Assembly (NCBI GenBank): GCA_022361255.1
Contig: JAKSBG010000454.1
Span: 1 to 46,457 of the forward strand
Source: Verrucomicrobiales bacterium
Lineage (GTDB): Bacteria; Verrucomicrobiota; Verrucomicrobiia; Verrucomicrobiales; DEV007
Direction of reading: 5' to 3'
Length of the DNA: 46,457 bases
Made by a program: the position numbers and the translations under genes. Positions 16,640 through 25,283 of this stretch are shown here, piece after piece; positions within the stretch are counted from its first letter, which is position 1; each line of letters begins with the position of its first letter. The notes below the pieces were generated by a model. That model saw only the letters and a list, made by a program, of their open reading frames with translations, ran no database searches and was not told the DNA's origin.

Positions 16640-17752
16640 ATGTCCATTCTTCCCATGTCCACCATTACTGAACACGCACATCCCTGGCTGGAGAATCTGG
16701 TTGCCTATGACCCGGGTAAACCGATCGACGAAACGGCCCGGGAACTGGGACTGGATCCGGGTGATATCATCAAAATTGCTTCCAATGAGAACCCGTTGGG
16801 CCCCTCTCCGAAGGCCGTCGAGGCGATGCAGGAGGCTGCGTCCGGTGTTCACATTTACCCCGATGGGGGCGGCTACAAATTGCGCACAGCCATTGCGGAG
16901 AAATTTGGTCTCGAGCGGGAAAATGTGATTCTGGGAAATGGATCAAATGAGATCATTGAGCTGATCGGGCACGGCTTTCTCAATCCGGGAGACAACGTGA
17001 TTGCGGCGGAACATGCATTCGTTGTCTACAAGCTGATGGCGACGCTTTTCGGAGCCGAAACGATTGAAGTTCCGGATCCGGGTTTTGTGCACGATCTCGA
17101 AGCGATGGCAGCTGCCATTACACCGAACACCAAAAAGGTTTTCATCGCGAATCCGAACAACCCCACTGGAACGATGGTCGGCGAGGAGGAGATTGAGCGA
17201 TTCATGGATAAGATTCCGGATCACGTCATGGTCATTTTTGACGAAGCCTACTACGAATTTCTTCAGGACCCGCCGGATACGATGAAGTACGTCCGTGAAG
17301 GCCGGAATGTCGTGATCATGCGGACCTTTTCGAAAATTCAGGGGCTTGCCGGACTGCGAATCGGCTATGGATTGACGACTCCGGAAATTGCAGAGGTGCT
17401 GCAGAAGTGTCGGCAACCTTTCAATACCAATGCGATCGCCCAGGCCGGGGCGATCGCGGGGCTTGCTGATGATGAACATCAGCAGAAAACGAGGGAGCTG
17501 AACGACGAAGGCCTCGCATTTTATCATGCCGCATTTGAAGAAATGGGGCTGGAGTTTGTTCCCAGTGTCGCAAATTTCGTTCTCGTGAAAGTGGGTGACG
17601 GTGATGCCGTGTTCGACGCGATGTTGAAGCGCGGGGTGATCATCCGGGCCATGCGGGGATACAAGCTGCCGGAATGGGTCCGTATTTCGATCGGCACGAT
17701 GGAGCAAAACCGGCGCTGCATTGCGACACTTAAAGAAGTGCTGGCTTCATGA
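16640..17752 (+). CDS. hisC: Histidinol-phosphate aminotransferase
   Basis: 370 residues, a PLP enzyme of fold type I. It converts imidazole acetol phosphate and glutamate to histidinol phosphate in histidine synthesis. Visible motifs are the N-terminal SNENPLGPSPKA, the substrate-loop YPDGGGYKLR, NPNNPTGT at about residue 171, FDEAYYEF, and the PLP lysine in TFSKIQGLAGLRIGYG at about 231. A second ATG at 16655 (MSTITEHAHPW) is an equally good start. The stop overlaps the ATG of the next small gene by four bases (ATGA), so the two are translationally coupled. No other his gene is present in the window. Confidence 0.92.
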   Translation: MSILPMSTITEHAHPWLENLVAYDPGKPIDETARELGLDPGDIIKIASNENPLGPSPKAVEAMQEAASGVHIYPDGGGYKLRTAIAEKFGLERENVILGNGSNEIIELIGHGFLNPGDNVIAAEHAFVVYKLMATLFGAETIEVPDPGFVHDLEAMAAAITPNTKKVFIANPNNPTGTMVGEEEIERFMDKIPDHVMVIFDEAYYEFLQDPPDTMKYVREGRNVVIMRTFSKIQGLAGLRIGYGLTTPEIAEVLQKCRQPFNTNAIAQAGAIAGLADDEHQQKTRELNDEGLAFYHAAFEEMGLEFVPSVANFVLVKVGDGDAVFDAMLKRGVIIRAMRGYKLPEWVRISIGTMEQNRRCIATLKEVLAS

Positions 17753-18018
17753 CAAAGCACGAATGGAGTGACCGGGCGGAAGACGGGGAAAAAATGTATT
17801 TCCGTGCGACAATACACGCGGGGAGATGGGAGTTTTTCTCGACCAGAAAGTCTGATCCGGACTGGGAGCAACACGAGATTCTCGATCTGGAAAAAATGGA
17901 GCGTTTTCGGGAAGTTCTGTGGAATAAGCACCTTCGCCGTCGTGCTCCGCTCAAGCATGTAGACCAGATCGATGAGATGATTGAGCGTCTTCGCCTCGAG
18001 GCGCCGCCGGGGGAATAA
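17749..18018 (+). CDS. Small conserved-looking hypothetical protein coupled to hisC
   Basis: 89 residues, highly charged and aromatic (MTKHEWSDRAEDGEKMYFRA then GRWEFFSTRKSDPDWE), with no membrane segment or cysteine. I do not recognise the family. The four-base overlap with hisC and a consistent coding pattern argue that it is real. The repeated HRAxxxGxxWxF-like strand pattern suggests a small alpha/beta fold. Its 3' UTR carries the first ACAGGGTT triad and a strong terminator. Confidence 0.75.
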   Translation: MTKHEWSDRAEDGEKMYFRATIHAGRWEFFSTRKSDPDWEQHEILDLEKMERFREVLWNKHLRRRAPLKHVDQIDEMIERLRLEAPPGE

Positions 18019-18040
18019 TTTCCCGCTTTTGTCCGGTTCA

Positions 18041-18092
18041 ACAGGGTTTGGAGGAGCTTTCAACAGGGTTGAATCGTGGATCAGACAGGGTT
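18041..18092 (+). repeat. ACAGGGTT triad, locus 1 (22-nt period)
   Basis: Three perfect ACAGGGTT octamers start at 18041, 18063 and 18085, each exactly 22 nt after the previous one. The 14-nt spacers are unrelated to each other. The triad begins 22 nt after the stop codon of the 89-residue gene and ends 8 nt before a terminator stem. It shares motif, spacing, strand sense and 3' location with two other loci in this window. Confidence 0.9.
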
Positions 18093-18100
18093 GAAACAAA

Positions 18101-18138
18101 AAACGGCGACCGTTTCGGGTCGCCGTTTCATTTTTTTT
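18101..18138 (+). terminator. Intrinsic terminator of the hisC transcript
   Basis: Perfect 11-bp stem AAACGGCGACC (18101-18111) with GGTCGCCGTTT (18118-18128), a 6-nt loop, then a run of eight T at 18131-18138. Confidence 0.9.
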
Positions 18139-18197
18139 GACTTTTCTCCAATAAACTGTCTTCAGGATCGTCTAAAGAGTAGTCATTGAGTTTGTTT

Positions 18198-18233
18198 GAA
18201 CCCCGGGTTGAAGTGGTATTCAGCCCGGGGTTC
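18198..18233. terminator. GC-rich stem-loop between convergent hisC and amtB transcripts
   Basis: Perfect 10-bp stem GAACCCCGGG (18198-18207) with CCCGGGGTTC (18224-18233). The T-rich side (TTACTTTT) is on the plus strand. On the minus strand it follows the amtB stop by only 14 bases, so it may serve both transcripts. Confidence 0.6.
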
Positions 18234-18247
18234 TTACTTTTCGGGCC

Positions 18248-19561
18248 TTACAGGCTGTAGCTCTGTTCGCCGTGTTCCGCGATATCGAGACCGGTGTCTT
18301 CGGCTTCGTCGCTGACTCTGAGCCCAACTGTTTTCTTACAGATCAAAACAATGATCACGGTGGCAACCGCGGACCAGACAAGCGTAACGCCCACGCCAAG
18401 AACCTGGGTTCCGAACTGAGCGATTGCGGTTTCTTTGTTGATTCCACCGCCTCCGAATGCACCGGTTCCGAGAAATGCTACGAGAAGAGTTCCCATGATT
18501 CCACCGATACCGTGCACGGCGAATACGTCGAGGCTGTCATCGATGTTGAGTTTGCTCTTCACAAAATCGCAGGCGAAGTAGCAAATGATACCGGCGAGCA
18601 GACCGATGATCATCGCGCCCATCGGCCCGACGTTTCCGGAAGCCGGAGTGATCGAAGCGAGTCCGGCCACCATGCCGGTAACGATGCCGACGAGACCGGG
18701 TTTTCCGGTTTTGATTTTCTCCACGACCATCCAGGTGAGAGAGGCCATGGCAGCGGAGATATGAGTGACGAGCATGGTCATGCCAGCCGAGCCCCCCGCA
18801 GCGAGTTGGCTGCCGGCATTAAACCCGAACCAGCCGACCCAGAGAAGCGCGGCACCCATCATGACAAGACCCGGGCTGTGGGGAGGGGAAAGCTTGGTAG
18901 GGAACCCGGTGCGGGGTCCGAGCATCTTCGCGAGAATGAGCGCAGAGATGCCAGCCGTGGCGTGAACAACAATACCGCCGGCGAGATCGATGGTTCCGTT
19001 CTTTGCCATCCAACCGACGTCGGCAGCCCACACCCAATGGACTGCGGGTGCATAAACAAGAATGAGCCACAGTCCGCTGAAAAGCATGACAGCGGAAAAT
19101 TTGATCCGCTCCACAAAAGCCCCCACGATCAGACCGGGAGTGATGATGGCAAAGGTCATCTGGAACATGATGAAAACGGTTTCCGGGATGCTGCCTTCGA
19201 CGCTCTCTGAGCTGACGCCCTTGAGAAATGCAGCGCTCAGATCGCCGATCCAGGCGTTGTCGCCTTTGAACGCGAGACTGTAGAGGCATGCGACCCACAG
19301 GATCGAGGCGAGACACGCGATGGCGAAACAGTGCATGAGCACGGAGAGCAGGTTCTTCGCGCGAACGAGGCCGCCGTAGAACAGTGCCAGACCGGGGAGG
19401 GTCATGAGGAGCACGAGCACGGTTGCGGTTAGCATCCAGGCCGTATCTCCTGAATCGAGGGTGGGCTCAGCTTCTGCTCCCAGAACAGCGGGAGCAGCGG
19501 CGAACAGGATGAGTACAGTGACTACCGGAGATAGCCACTTTCGTAGTGTATCTTTAATCAT
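18248..19561 (-). CDS. amtB: Ammonium transporter (Amt family)
   Basis: 437 residues with a cleavable signal-like N-terminus (VVTVLILFAAAPAVLGAEAE) and eleven transmembrane helices. Amt signatures are present: ALFYGGLVRAKN, the first pore histidine in GIVVHATAGISAL at about residue 200, and the second in FAVHGIGGIMGTLL at about 347. It conducts ammonium across the inner membrane. The short acidic C-terminal tail (VSDEAEDTGLDIAEHGEQ) is the region that usually meets GlnK. No glnK/glnB gene is adjacent, which is unusual because the two are often paired. I chose ATG 19561 over an ATG at 19606 that adds 15 unlikely residues. Confidence 0.93.
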   Translation of the reverse strand: MIKDTLRKWLSPVVTVLILFAAAPAVLGAEAEPTLDSGDTAWMLTATVLVLLMTLPGLALFYGGLVRAKNLLSVLMHCFAIACLASILWVACLYSLAFKGDNAWIGDLSAAFLKGVSSESVEGSIPETVFIMFQMTFAIITPGLIVGAFVERIKFSAVMLFSGLWLILVYAPAVHWVWAADVGWMAKNGTIDLAGGIVVHATAGISALILAKMLGPRTGFPTKLSPPHSPGLVMMGAALLWVGWFGFNAGSQLAAGGSAGMTMLVTHISAAMASLTWMVVEKIKTGKPGLVGIVTGMVAGLASITPASGNVGPMGAMIIGLLAGIICYFACDFVKSKLNIDDSLDVFAVHGIGGIMGTLLVAFLGTGAFGGGGINKETAIAQFGTQVLGVGVTLVWSAVATVIIVLICKKTVGLRVSDEAEDTGLDIAEHGEQSYSL

Positions 19562-19788
19562 AGGGGGGATTTTAGTTATTGAGGCGGAGTATGCATTTGG
19601 GCACACTTCACCGGCAACAGTTGAAGCATCTTAGGTGCCAACTGACTGAAAAAGGAATGTCCGTTGCGGCCACAGGGATGCAGAATTGCGCAGCGTAATC
19701 GCAACGATGTGCATCGGTCAGCTTTGTCAGAAGTGACGGCTGCTCGCGAAGCTCCAAAACGGGAAGACAATTCCCGCCAATGGAAGCG

Positions 19789-21096
19789 CTATGATTCCAG
19801 TGAACCCCGGCCGATTCCCTGGTAATCGAACCCGTGGGTTTTCATGGTGTCCGGGTCGAGGAGATTTCGACCATCAAAGAGCAGAGGGGACAGCATCGAA
19901 TTTTTGACTTCGGCAAAGTTTACATTCGCGAATTCCGGCCACTCCGTGGCAATGACAACTGCCTCGGCGCCTTTGGCTGCTTCTTCGGGAGAGTCTGCCA
20001 GTTTGATCTTGCGGCCAACCTCGAGCGACTTCACTCGCTCCATCGCTTTAGGATCGTAGGCTGTGATTTCGGCTCCCTCTGCGACCAGTTTCTCCACCAG
20101 TTCCACGGCGACGGAGCAGCGAACGTCGTCGGTGTTTGGTTTGAACGAAAGTCCCCAAACTGCGATTTTCTTTTCCTCGAGCACCCAGAGCTTTTCGCGG
20201 ATGCGTTCAATGAAGCGTGCGAGTTGCTGGCGGTTGATCTTTTCCACTTCCTTGAGGAGATCGAAGGGCACGCCGAGCTGGTCGCTGATAGCGATGAACG
20301 CGGCAATATCCTTGGGAAAGCACGAGCCGCCGTAACCGAGTCCGGCATTGAGGAACTGGCGGCCAATCCGGGCGTCCATACCGATTCCTTCGGCAACGAG
20401 TTCCACGTCAGCATCGCTCGCTTCGCAAATCGCGGAGATTGCATTGATGTAGGAAATCTTGAGAGCGAGAAAAGAGTTGGCCGCGTGCTTGATGAGTTCC
20501 GCACTGTTGATGTCAGTGACAAGAAGAGGTGCTACGAAGGGTTCGTAGATTTTCTTCATGAGAGCCGAAGCACGGTCGCTGTTGGAGCCGAATACGATCC
20601 GGTCGGGCTTCATGAGATCGTCAACTGCGGAGCCTTCCCGGAGAAACTCAGGATTGGAAACGACGTCAAATTCCGCTTCAGGAGCGTAGCGCTGAATGGT
20701 TTCGGCTACTTTTTCGCCCGTTTTGACTGGAACAGTGGATTTGTCGACGATGACTTTGTACTGGTTAATCGCCGGTGCGATTTCCCGGGCGACTTTTTCG
20801 ATGTATTTCAGATCAACAGAGCCATCCGGATTGGGCGGGGTCGGAACGGCGATGAAAACAACATCCCCGTGATCCACTCCCTCGGGGGTGTCGACAGTGA
20901 ATTTCAAACGTCCCGCAGCAACGTTGTTGCGCACGATTTCAGCGAGCCCCGGTTCGTAGATGGGAATCTCCCCTTTCAGCAGTGTCTCAATTTTTGCGGC
21001 GTCATTGTCTACGCACATGACTTCGTGCCCGACTTCGGCGAAGCAGGCACCGGTGGTGAGTCCAACGTATCCAGAGCCGATAATAGTGAGTTTCAT
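19789..21096 (-). CDS. ugd: UDP-glucose 6-dehydrogenase
   Basis: 435 residues. It oxidises UDP-glucose to UDP-glucuronate using two NAD+, supplying precursors for capsule, exopolysaccharide or lipopolysaccharide. The N-terminal Rossmann motif GSGYVGLTTGACF begins at residue 7. The catalytic cysteine lies in GYGGSCFPKDIAAF near residue 257, and KPNTDDVRCSVAVELVEKL is typical of the C-terminal UDP-binding half. The length is normal. It is transcribed towards amtB with a 227-base gap and no obvious terminator, and is separated from lptD by 165 bases. A GDP-mannose dehydrogenase is less likely given the overall match. Confidence 0.93.
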   Translation of the reverse strand: MKLTIIGSGYVGLTTGACFAEVGHEVMCVDNDAAKIETLLKGEIPIYEPGLAEIVRNNVAAGRLKFTVDTPEGVDHGDVVFIAVPTPPNPDGSVDLKYIEKVAREIAPAINQYKVIVDKSTVPVKTGEKVAETIQRYAPEAEFDVVSNPEFLREGSAVDDLMKPDRIVFGSNSDRASALMKKIYEPFVAPLLVTDINSAELIKHAANSFLALKISYINAISAICEASDADVELVAEGIGMDARIGRQFLNAGLGYGGSCFPKDIAAFIAISDQLGVPFDLLKEVEKINRQQLARFIERIREKLWVLEEKKIAVWGLSFKPNTDDVRCSVAVELVEKLVAEGAEITAYDPKAMERVKSLEVGRKIKLADSPEEAAKGAEAVVIATEWPEFANVNFAEVKNSMLSPLLFDGRNLLDPDTMKTHGFDYQGIGRGSLES

Positions 21097-21135
21097 TAGA
21101 TATTAGAAAGGGTTTGGAAATTTTACTGACATGGC

Positions 21136-21153
21136 GCTTTTTGGCGAAAAAGC
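21136..21153 (-). terminator. Small hairpin downstream of lptD
   Basis: Perfect 7-bp stem GCTTTTT/AAAAAGC with a 4-nt loop, 109 bases after the lptD stop and 40 bases before the ugd start. Without a trailing T-run this is only a weak terminator candidate. Confidence 0.3.
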
Positions 21154-21261
21154 CAGTCTCAATCGTGTGTCAGTTCTGTTGAAATGTAGTCCCGGCTGTT
21201 GCAGTGGCATTCATGATAAGAAAGACCTCCGGCCAATGCTGTATTGGCTCAGTTGACGATA

Positions 21262-23517
21262 TCAATCTTCAGCACCGAGACCGCCGGGCTGGAAGTCAAC
21301 AGGAAGAGACATCTTTGGAAAAGCCTTTAGAGTAAGGCTGAAGAGAACGCCGTATTCGTTTTCGCCCCGTCGGTTGTCGCGGACGATCCCTCCGAGGCTG
21401 GCTGTCCAACTCGCAAAATCCTTATGGATGCTGTATTGCTGATACTCGAGAGTGTTGTCATCTGATTCGAAGCGGTGTGATGTACTCAGACCCCATTCAT
21501 CACCCAGGCGAGTGTAGGTGTTGAGAGAGTAGAGGCTCGAATTCTGGAAGAAGGGGTGATCGGTAAGGTAGTAGTGTCCCACGCTGAAATGGAACCAGTC
21601 GGTCGGCATGAACTGGAGGGATGATGACACTTCTGTAAAATCGAGCGTGTCGTCGAAGAGGGGGACCTGAGCTGTTGTCTTGGCACGCAGCCAGGGCAGG
21701 GGGCGCCAGTCGACTTCCGTGAAGAAGTTAGACGTATCCCGGTTGTATTCGGGATCGTTGTCGTAGATGTCGATATAATTGTTGAGAGCGAGCCACTCAT
21801 AGGACCGACCGTTTCTCTTGGTGATAAAGCTCTGTGACACACCGGTTCGGAAAACAGACCAATCCCGCAAGTCATCCATGGATGTGAAAAGCGGCATGTC
21901 GATTGCCCGAAGTCGCGTGGTGGGGGTGAATCGATCGATAGGGGTAAACCGCCCGTTGATTTCGTCTGTATTGATATAGGAGTAATTCAAATAAGGTCGA
22001 ACAACGTGTAGCAGGCCGTCGAGTCCGAGGGCTTTGTTGTGAATGTGAGGAGAGCGTTTCGACATCTTGAATGACAGATCCACCCCGGCATGAGTCGTTG
22101 AACTCTCAAAGGTGTTCAGGCCGGGGATTTCAAAGTCGTTATAGTGAGCGTAACCACCTCCAACCCGGGGCACTACGTTGAGGACGTTGCCGACCTTCAA
22201 TGGATGAAGAACTTCGTGGTAGGTCTGGAAGCGATTGAATCCACTTGGCTCCATTGCGCCCCTGAGGAGGCGGTCAGTGCTGTATTCCTCATCAAGAATC
22301 CCGTAGGTGGTGAGCCCCTGATAATAGAAACCCGAATCGGCAATCGGGGTTCGAATGATGTCGACGGCCAGTTCGGGCGACCGGGTATCCGTCTGAAAGA
22401 ATTCGTTAATGTGATAGCGCCCGGTCAAAGAGACTTCCCCCTGAGGGAAAAGCTTGTTCAAATTGATCAAATTATCCGGTCTCGGATCGATGCGAAACTC
22501 GGAGGGGAAGAAATCTTCATACACGAATTGATCGCTCAGTCGATTGATATCGAAATCAAGGTAGAACGTTTCGTCATCGGATCCGGGAAAGTAGATGCGA
22601 TGTTGGAAGTTGATTCGATGACGGCTTGAAGTAACACCTCGTTTGCGGTTCCGCCCATTGAAGCGCATTTGAGGATTGTTGTCCTGCGCGTAATACAGGT
22701 TAAGACGCCCTATATCATCATTGTCGCGGAACTTCTGAAATTCGAACTCAAGGCCTCCGGCAAGCCCCCGTTCTGATCGGGCATCAAAATGTGCCTTTGC
22801 GAGAATATCGTCATTCACCATGAACCCGTAGCGATTCAGAAGGTAGCCTCCCCAGGCGGAGTTCCATCCGGGAATAAAATAGTAGCCCAGCTCTTCGTTC
22901 ATCGGCTGCACATAGTAGGGAAACCAGAAAAGCTGGCGATCCCCGGAGTAAATCTTGGCCCCGTGCATGACGATCTTGTCGTCGGGATAAACCTCCAGTT
23001 TTTTTACGAAAACGCGGTGATCGGGATTTGCTGAATCATGCGTCGTGAATGTCGCGTCAAGCAGGGTGATCGGGCCGTCGCTCCCTTCCTCGGGACGCTG
23101 GATGTTGTCAGACATCACAAGAATCGGTTCAAGCGCACTTTTGAAGCGGCTTGTCGTCATCTCTCCCGTTTCGATGTTGTAGATCACTTCCTCGGCATCA
23201 ATGACCTGCCCGTTGCGATAGACCCTCACATTGTCGCGCGCAAAAATGTTCCCGCTCGACTGGTTGAATTCGATTTGGTCGGCCTTGATTTCAACATCGC
23301 CGTATTTCACAACCACATCACCGGTAGCTTTGGCTACACCGAGATTCTTGTCGTAGTCGGTGAAGTCCGCCTGAATGTCCAGATTGGTTGTGTCTGCCGA
23401 AGCCGTATTGGTAATCGCAAAGTCCGAATCCTGCGCAGAAAGCTGAGAACAGGAGAGTGATGCGAACACAACAAAGACGCCCACAATTGCACAGGAGCGC
23501 AATCGTCGGCGGAGCAT
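21262..23517 (-). CDS. lptD: LPS-assembly protein LptD (OstA/LptA domain plus beta-barrel)
   Basis: 751 residues. After a signal peptide (CAIVGVFVVFASLSCSQLSAQ) comes an OstA/LptA-like domain (about 40-150; YDKNLGVAKATGDVVVKYGD, IKADQIEFNQSSGNIFARDN), then a large beta-barrel ending in alternating aromatic strands. It inserts lipopolysaccharide into the outer leaflet of the outer membrane. Unlike E. coli LptD there are no cysteines in the mature protein, so the essential interdomain disulfides are absent; this is common outside Proteobacteria. ATG 23517 is chosen over a TTG at 23547. It lies directly after lpxA and radC on the same strand. Confidence 0.88.
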   Translation of the reverse strand: MLRRRLRSCAIVGVFVVFASLSCSQLSAQDSDFAITNTASADTTNLDIQADFTDYDKNLGVAKATGDVVVKYGDVEIKADQIEFNQSSGNIFARDNVRVYRNGQVIDAEEVIYNIETGEMTTSRFKSALEPILVMSDNIQRPEEGSDGPITLLDATFTTHDSANPDHRVFVKKLEVYPDDKIVMHGAKIYSGDRQLFWFPYYVQPMNEELGYYFIPGWNSAWGGYLLNRYGFMVNDDILAKAHFDARSERGLAGGLEFEFQKFRDNDDIGRLNLYYAQDNNPQMRFNGRNRKRGVTSSRHRINFQHRIYFPGSDDETFYLDFDINRLSDQFVYEDFFPSEFRIDPRPDNLINLNKLFPQGEVSLTGRYHINEFFQTDTRSPELAVDIIRTPIADSGFYYQGLTTYGILDEEYSTDRLLRGAMEPSGFNRFQTYHEVLHPLKVGNVLNVVPRVGGGYAHYNDFEIPGLNTFESSTTHAGVDLSFKMSKRSPHIHNKALGLDGLLHVVRPYLNYSYINTDEINGRFTPIDRFTPTTRLRAIDMPLFTSMDDLRDWSVFRTGVSQSFITKRNGRSYEWLALNNYIDIYDNDPEYNRDTSNFFTEVDWRPLPWLRAKTTAQVPLFDDTLDFTEVSSSLQFMPTDWFHFSVGHYYLTDHPFFQNSSLYSLNTYTRLGDEWGLSTSHRFESDDNTLEYQQYSIHKDFASWTASLGGIVRDNRRGENEYGVLFSLTLKAFPKMSLPVDFQPGGLGAED

Positions 23518-23668
23518 ATGAACTTGGCGATGACGAGAAAAAATCAAAGCGGTCGAACGACTTCGGTAAATATGGTGGCAATACGGGAAATTACCAAATC
23601 TGATTTACTCCCAAATGGACAAAAGACCACTGAAAACTCCCGATTTTGCCCATTTTAATTAAGAATCC

Positions 23669-24466
23669 CTAACTATCTCCGGCGTCCTTGCGATATCGGA
23701 TACAAACCGGCTTTTTCGCTTTCTCCCTGAGAAACTGATAAAAGGCTTCCGTTTCCGGGAGGAATTCCTGCCCTTCTGCTTCTTCGAGAACGTCGTTCAC
23801 TGATTTTGAGGTGAGATAGAGATTGCGAAAGGCCTCTTTGATTTCCTTTCTCGCTTCGGCGCTGAATCCGGCGCGCCTGAGGCCGACGGCATTGATTCCC
23901 GCGACGTAGTTGACCCCGGCTGCCATTACGTAGGGCGGCATATTCAGTGACATACCGGCGAGGCCCTGAGCCATTACATAATCTCCAATGCGGACGAACT
24001 GGTGATAAACCGATCCTCCTCCGAAAAAGCAGTGATTTCCCACTTCGACGTGTCCGGCGACGAGAACATTGTTGGCCATCGTGTTGTGATTGCCGATGTG
24101 GGAGTCATGCCCGATGTGAGCGCCGTTCATCAGGAAGTTCCCGTCGCCCAGGGTGGTTTTTCCTTCTGCATCGATACTGCGATGAATGGTTACGTATTCC
24201 CGAATGATGTTTTCGTTCCCGAGCTCCACCCAGCTTGGGGTTTCCGGATCAAAACCGCCGAACTGGGGATCCGCTCCGATCAGTGCGCCGGAACCGATGC
24301 GGCAATCGGCACCGATTTGACTCCGTTTCCGGACCTGGGCTGCAGCGTCAATGACAGAGCGGTCACCGATAACGGCATCGTCTTCGATGACGGCAAATGG
24401 TCCGATAGTGACTCCCTCACCGATTTGGGCGGTGGGGGAAACAACTGCGTTGGGATGAATAGCCAT
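23669..24466 (-). CDS. lpxA: UDP-N-acetylglucosamine acyltransferase
   Basis: 265 residues. It catalyses the first step of lipid A synthesis, moving a hydroxyacyl chain from ACP to UDP-GlcNAc. The N-terminal two thirds are left-handed beta-helix hexapeptide repeats (AVVSPTAQIGEGVTIGPFAV). The catalytic histidine region NHNTMANNVLVAGHV lies near residue 127, with GGGSVYHQFVRIGDYVMAQG following, and the C-terminus is helical. ATG 24466 (MAIHPNAVV) is chosen, because a longer upstream frame would overlap radC and add 53 non-homologous residues. The start lies 13 bases after the radC stop, so the genes are co-transcribed. No other lpx gene is in the window. Confidence 0.92.
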   Translation of the reverse strand: MAIHPNAVVSPTAQIGEGVTIGPFAVIEDDAVIGDRSVIDAAAQVRKRSQIGADCRIGSGALIGADPQFGGFDPETPSWVELGNENIIREYVTIHRSIDAEGKTTLGDGNFLMNGAHIGHDSHIGNHNTMANNVLVAGHVEVGNHCFFGGGSVYHQFVRIGDYVMAQGLAGMSLNMPPYVMAAGVNYVAGINAVGLRRAGFSAEARKEIKEAFRNLYLTSKSVNDVLEEAEGQEFLPETEAFYQFLREKAKKPVCIRYRKDAGDS

Positions 24467-24479
24467 GTAGCGCGGAATC

Positions 24480-25175
24480 TTACACAAGTCCTGCTTCCCG
24501 AAAGCTGAAATACGGTTCCTCCATCGATTCTGAGGGCTGACCGATGATGATGTGATCGGTAAACTCAATTCCCACCGCGTCACAGGCATCCCGCATTCTT
24601 CTGGTGATTCTCCGGTCAGCTTCACTGGGAGAAGGGTCTCCGGAGGGATGGTTGTGAACGAGAATCATGGCCGAAGAGGCGTGGTTCAAGGCCTTGCGTA
24701 GAACTTCAGCGGGATTGCAGAACGATTCATTGCCGGTTCCGCGAAACACCTCCGCGATGTGGATGAGGCGTTTGCGGTGATTGAGAAGGATGACCCGGAC
24801 GGATTCCTGATCCAACAGCTGCATGTCCGGTCCCATGATGGAATAGACATCCTCCGGTCCGGTAATGGACTCTTCGCGGTAGGGTTCGCGGGCGAGACGT
24901 TTGCCAAACTCAAAAACGGCAGCCAGCTGCGCCGCTTTTGCCGGCCCTATCCCGTCAATCGCGATCAGTTCCTCCACGGTGGCCCGTGACAGATTGCGCA
25001 GGCTGCCGAAGTGCCGGATCATTTCCCGTCCCAGATCGACCGCACTCATGCCCTGGCGACCGGTGCCGAAGAAAACGGCAAGAATCTCCGCATCGCTGAG
25101 ATACGTCGCTCCTTTCTCCGCAATTTTTTCTCGGGGTCGTTCGTCTTCGGGGAGGTCTTTGATTCGAAGGGCCAT
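24480..25175 (-). CDS. radC: RadC family JAB/MPN-domain protein
   Basis: 231 residues, full length for the family. The N-terminal helix-hairpin-helix part (GIGPAKAAQLAAVFEFGKRL) is followed by the RadC/JAB domain with the metal-binding motif HNHPSGDPSPSEAD at about 173. JAB proteins have a metalloprotease-like fold; the role of RadC is unsettled and the early DNA repair assignment is doubtful. The opening IKDLPEDERPREKIAEKGA is typical. It is divergent from mnmE (108-base spacer) and heads a likely radC-lpxA-lptD unit. Confidence 0.93.
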   Translation of the reverse strand: MALRIKDLPEDERPREKIAEKGATYLSDAEILAVFFGTGRQGMSAVDLGREMIRHFGSLRNLSRATVEELIAIDGIGPAKAAQLAAVFEFGKRLAREPYREESITGPEDVYSIMGPDMQLLDQESVRVILLNHRKRLIHIAEVFRGTGNESFCNPAEVLRKALNHASSAMILVHNHPSGDPSPSEADRRITRRMRDACDAVGIEFTDHIIIGQPSESMEEPYFSFREAGLV

Positions 25176-25283
25176 GGGGAGGGCTGGGCATCTTGGGAAA
25201 AAATGGAGGGATGTGCAATCTCAATCCGGATTCGCAAAAATTCCCCTTCACTGTTACCGGTTCGCGACTTACCTGTTTCCACT

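Noticed and set aside
18041-18092. CRISPR-like array reading of the ACAGGGTT triad
   Set aside because: The 8-nt repeats and 14-nt spacers are far too short, and no cas gene is present.
19834-21099. 421-codon plus-strand ORF opposite ugd
   Set aside because: It is a shadow of ugd and has no family features.
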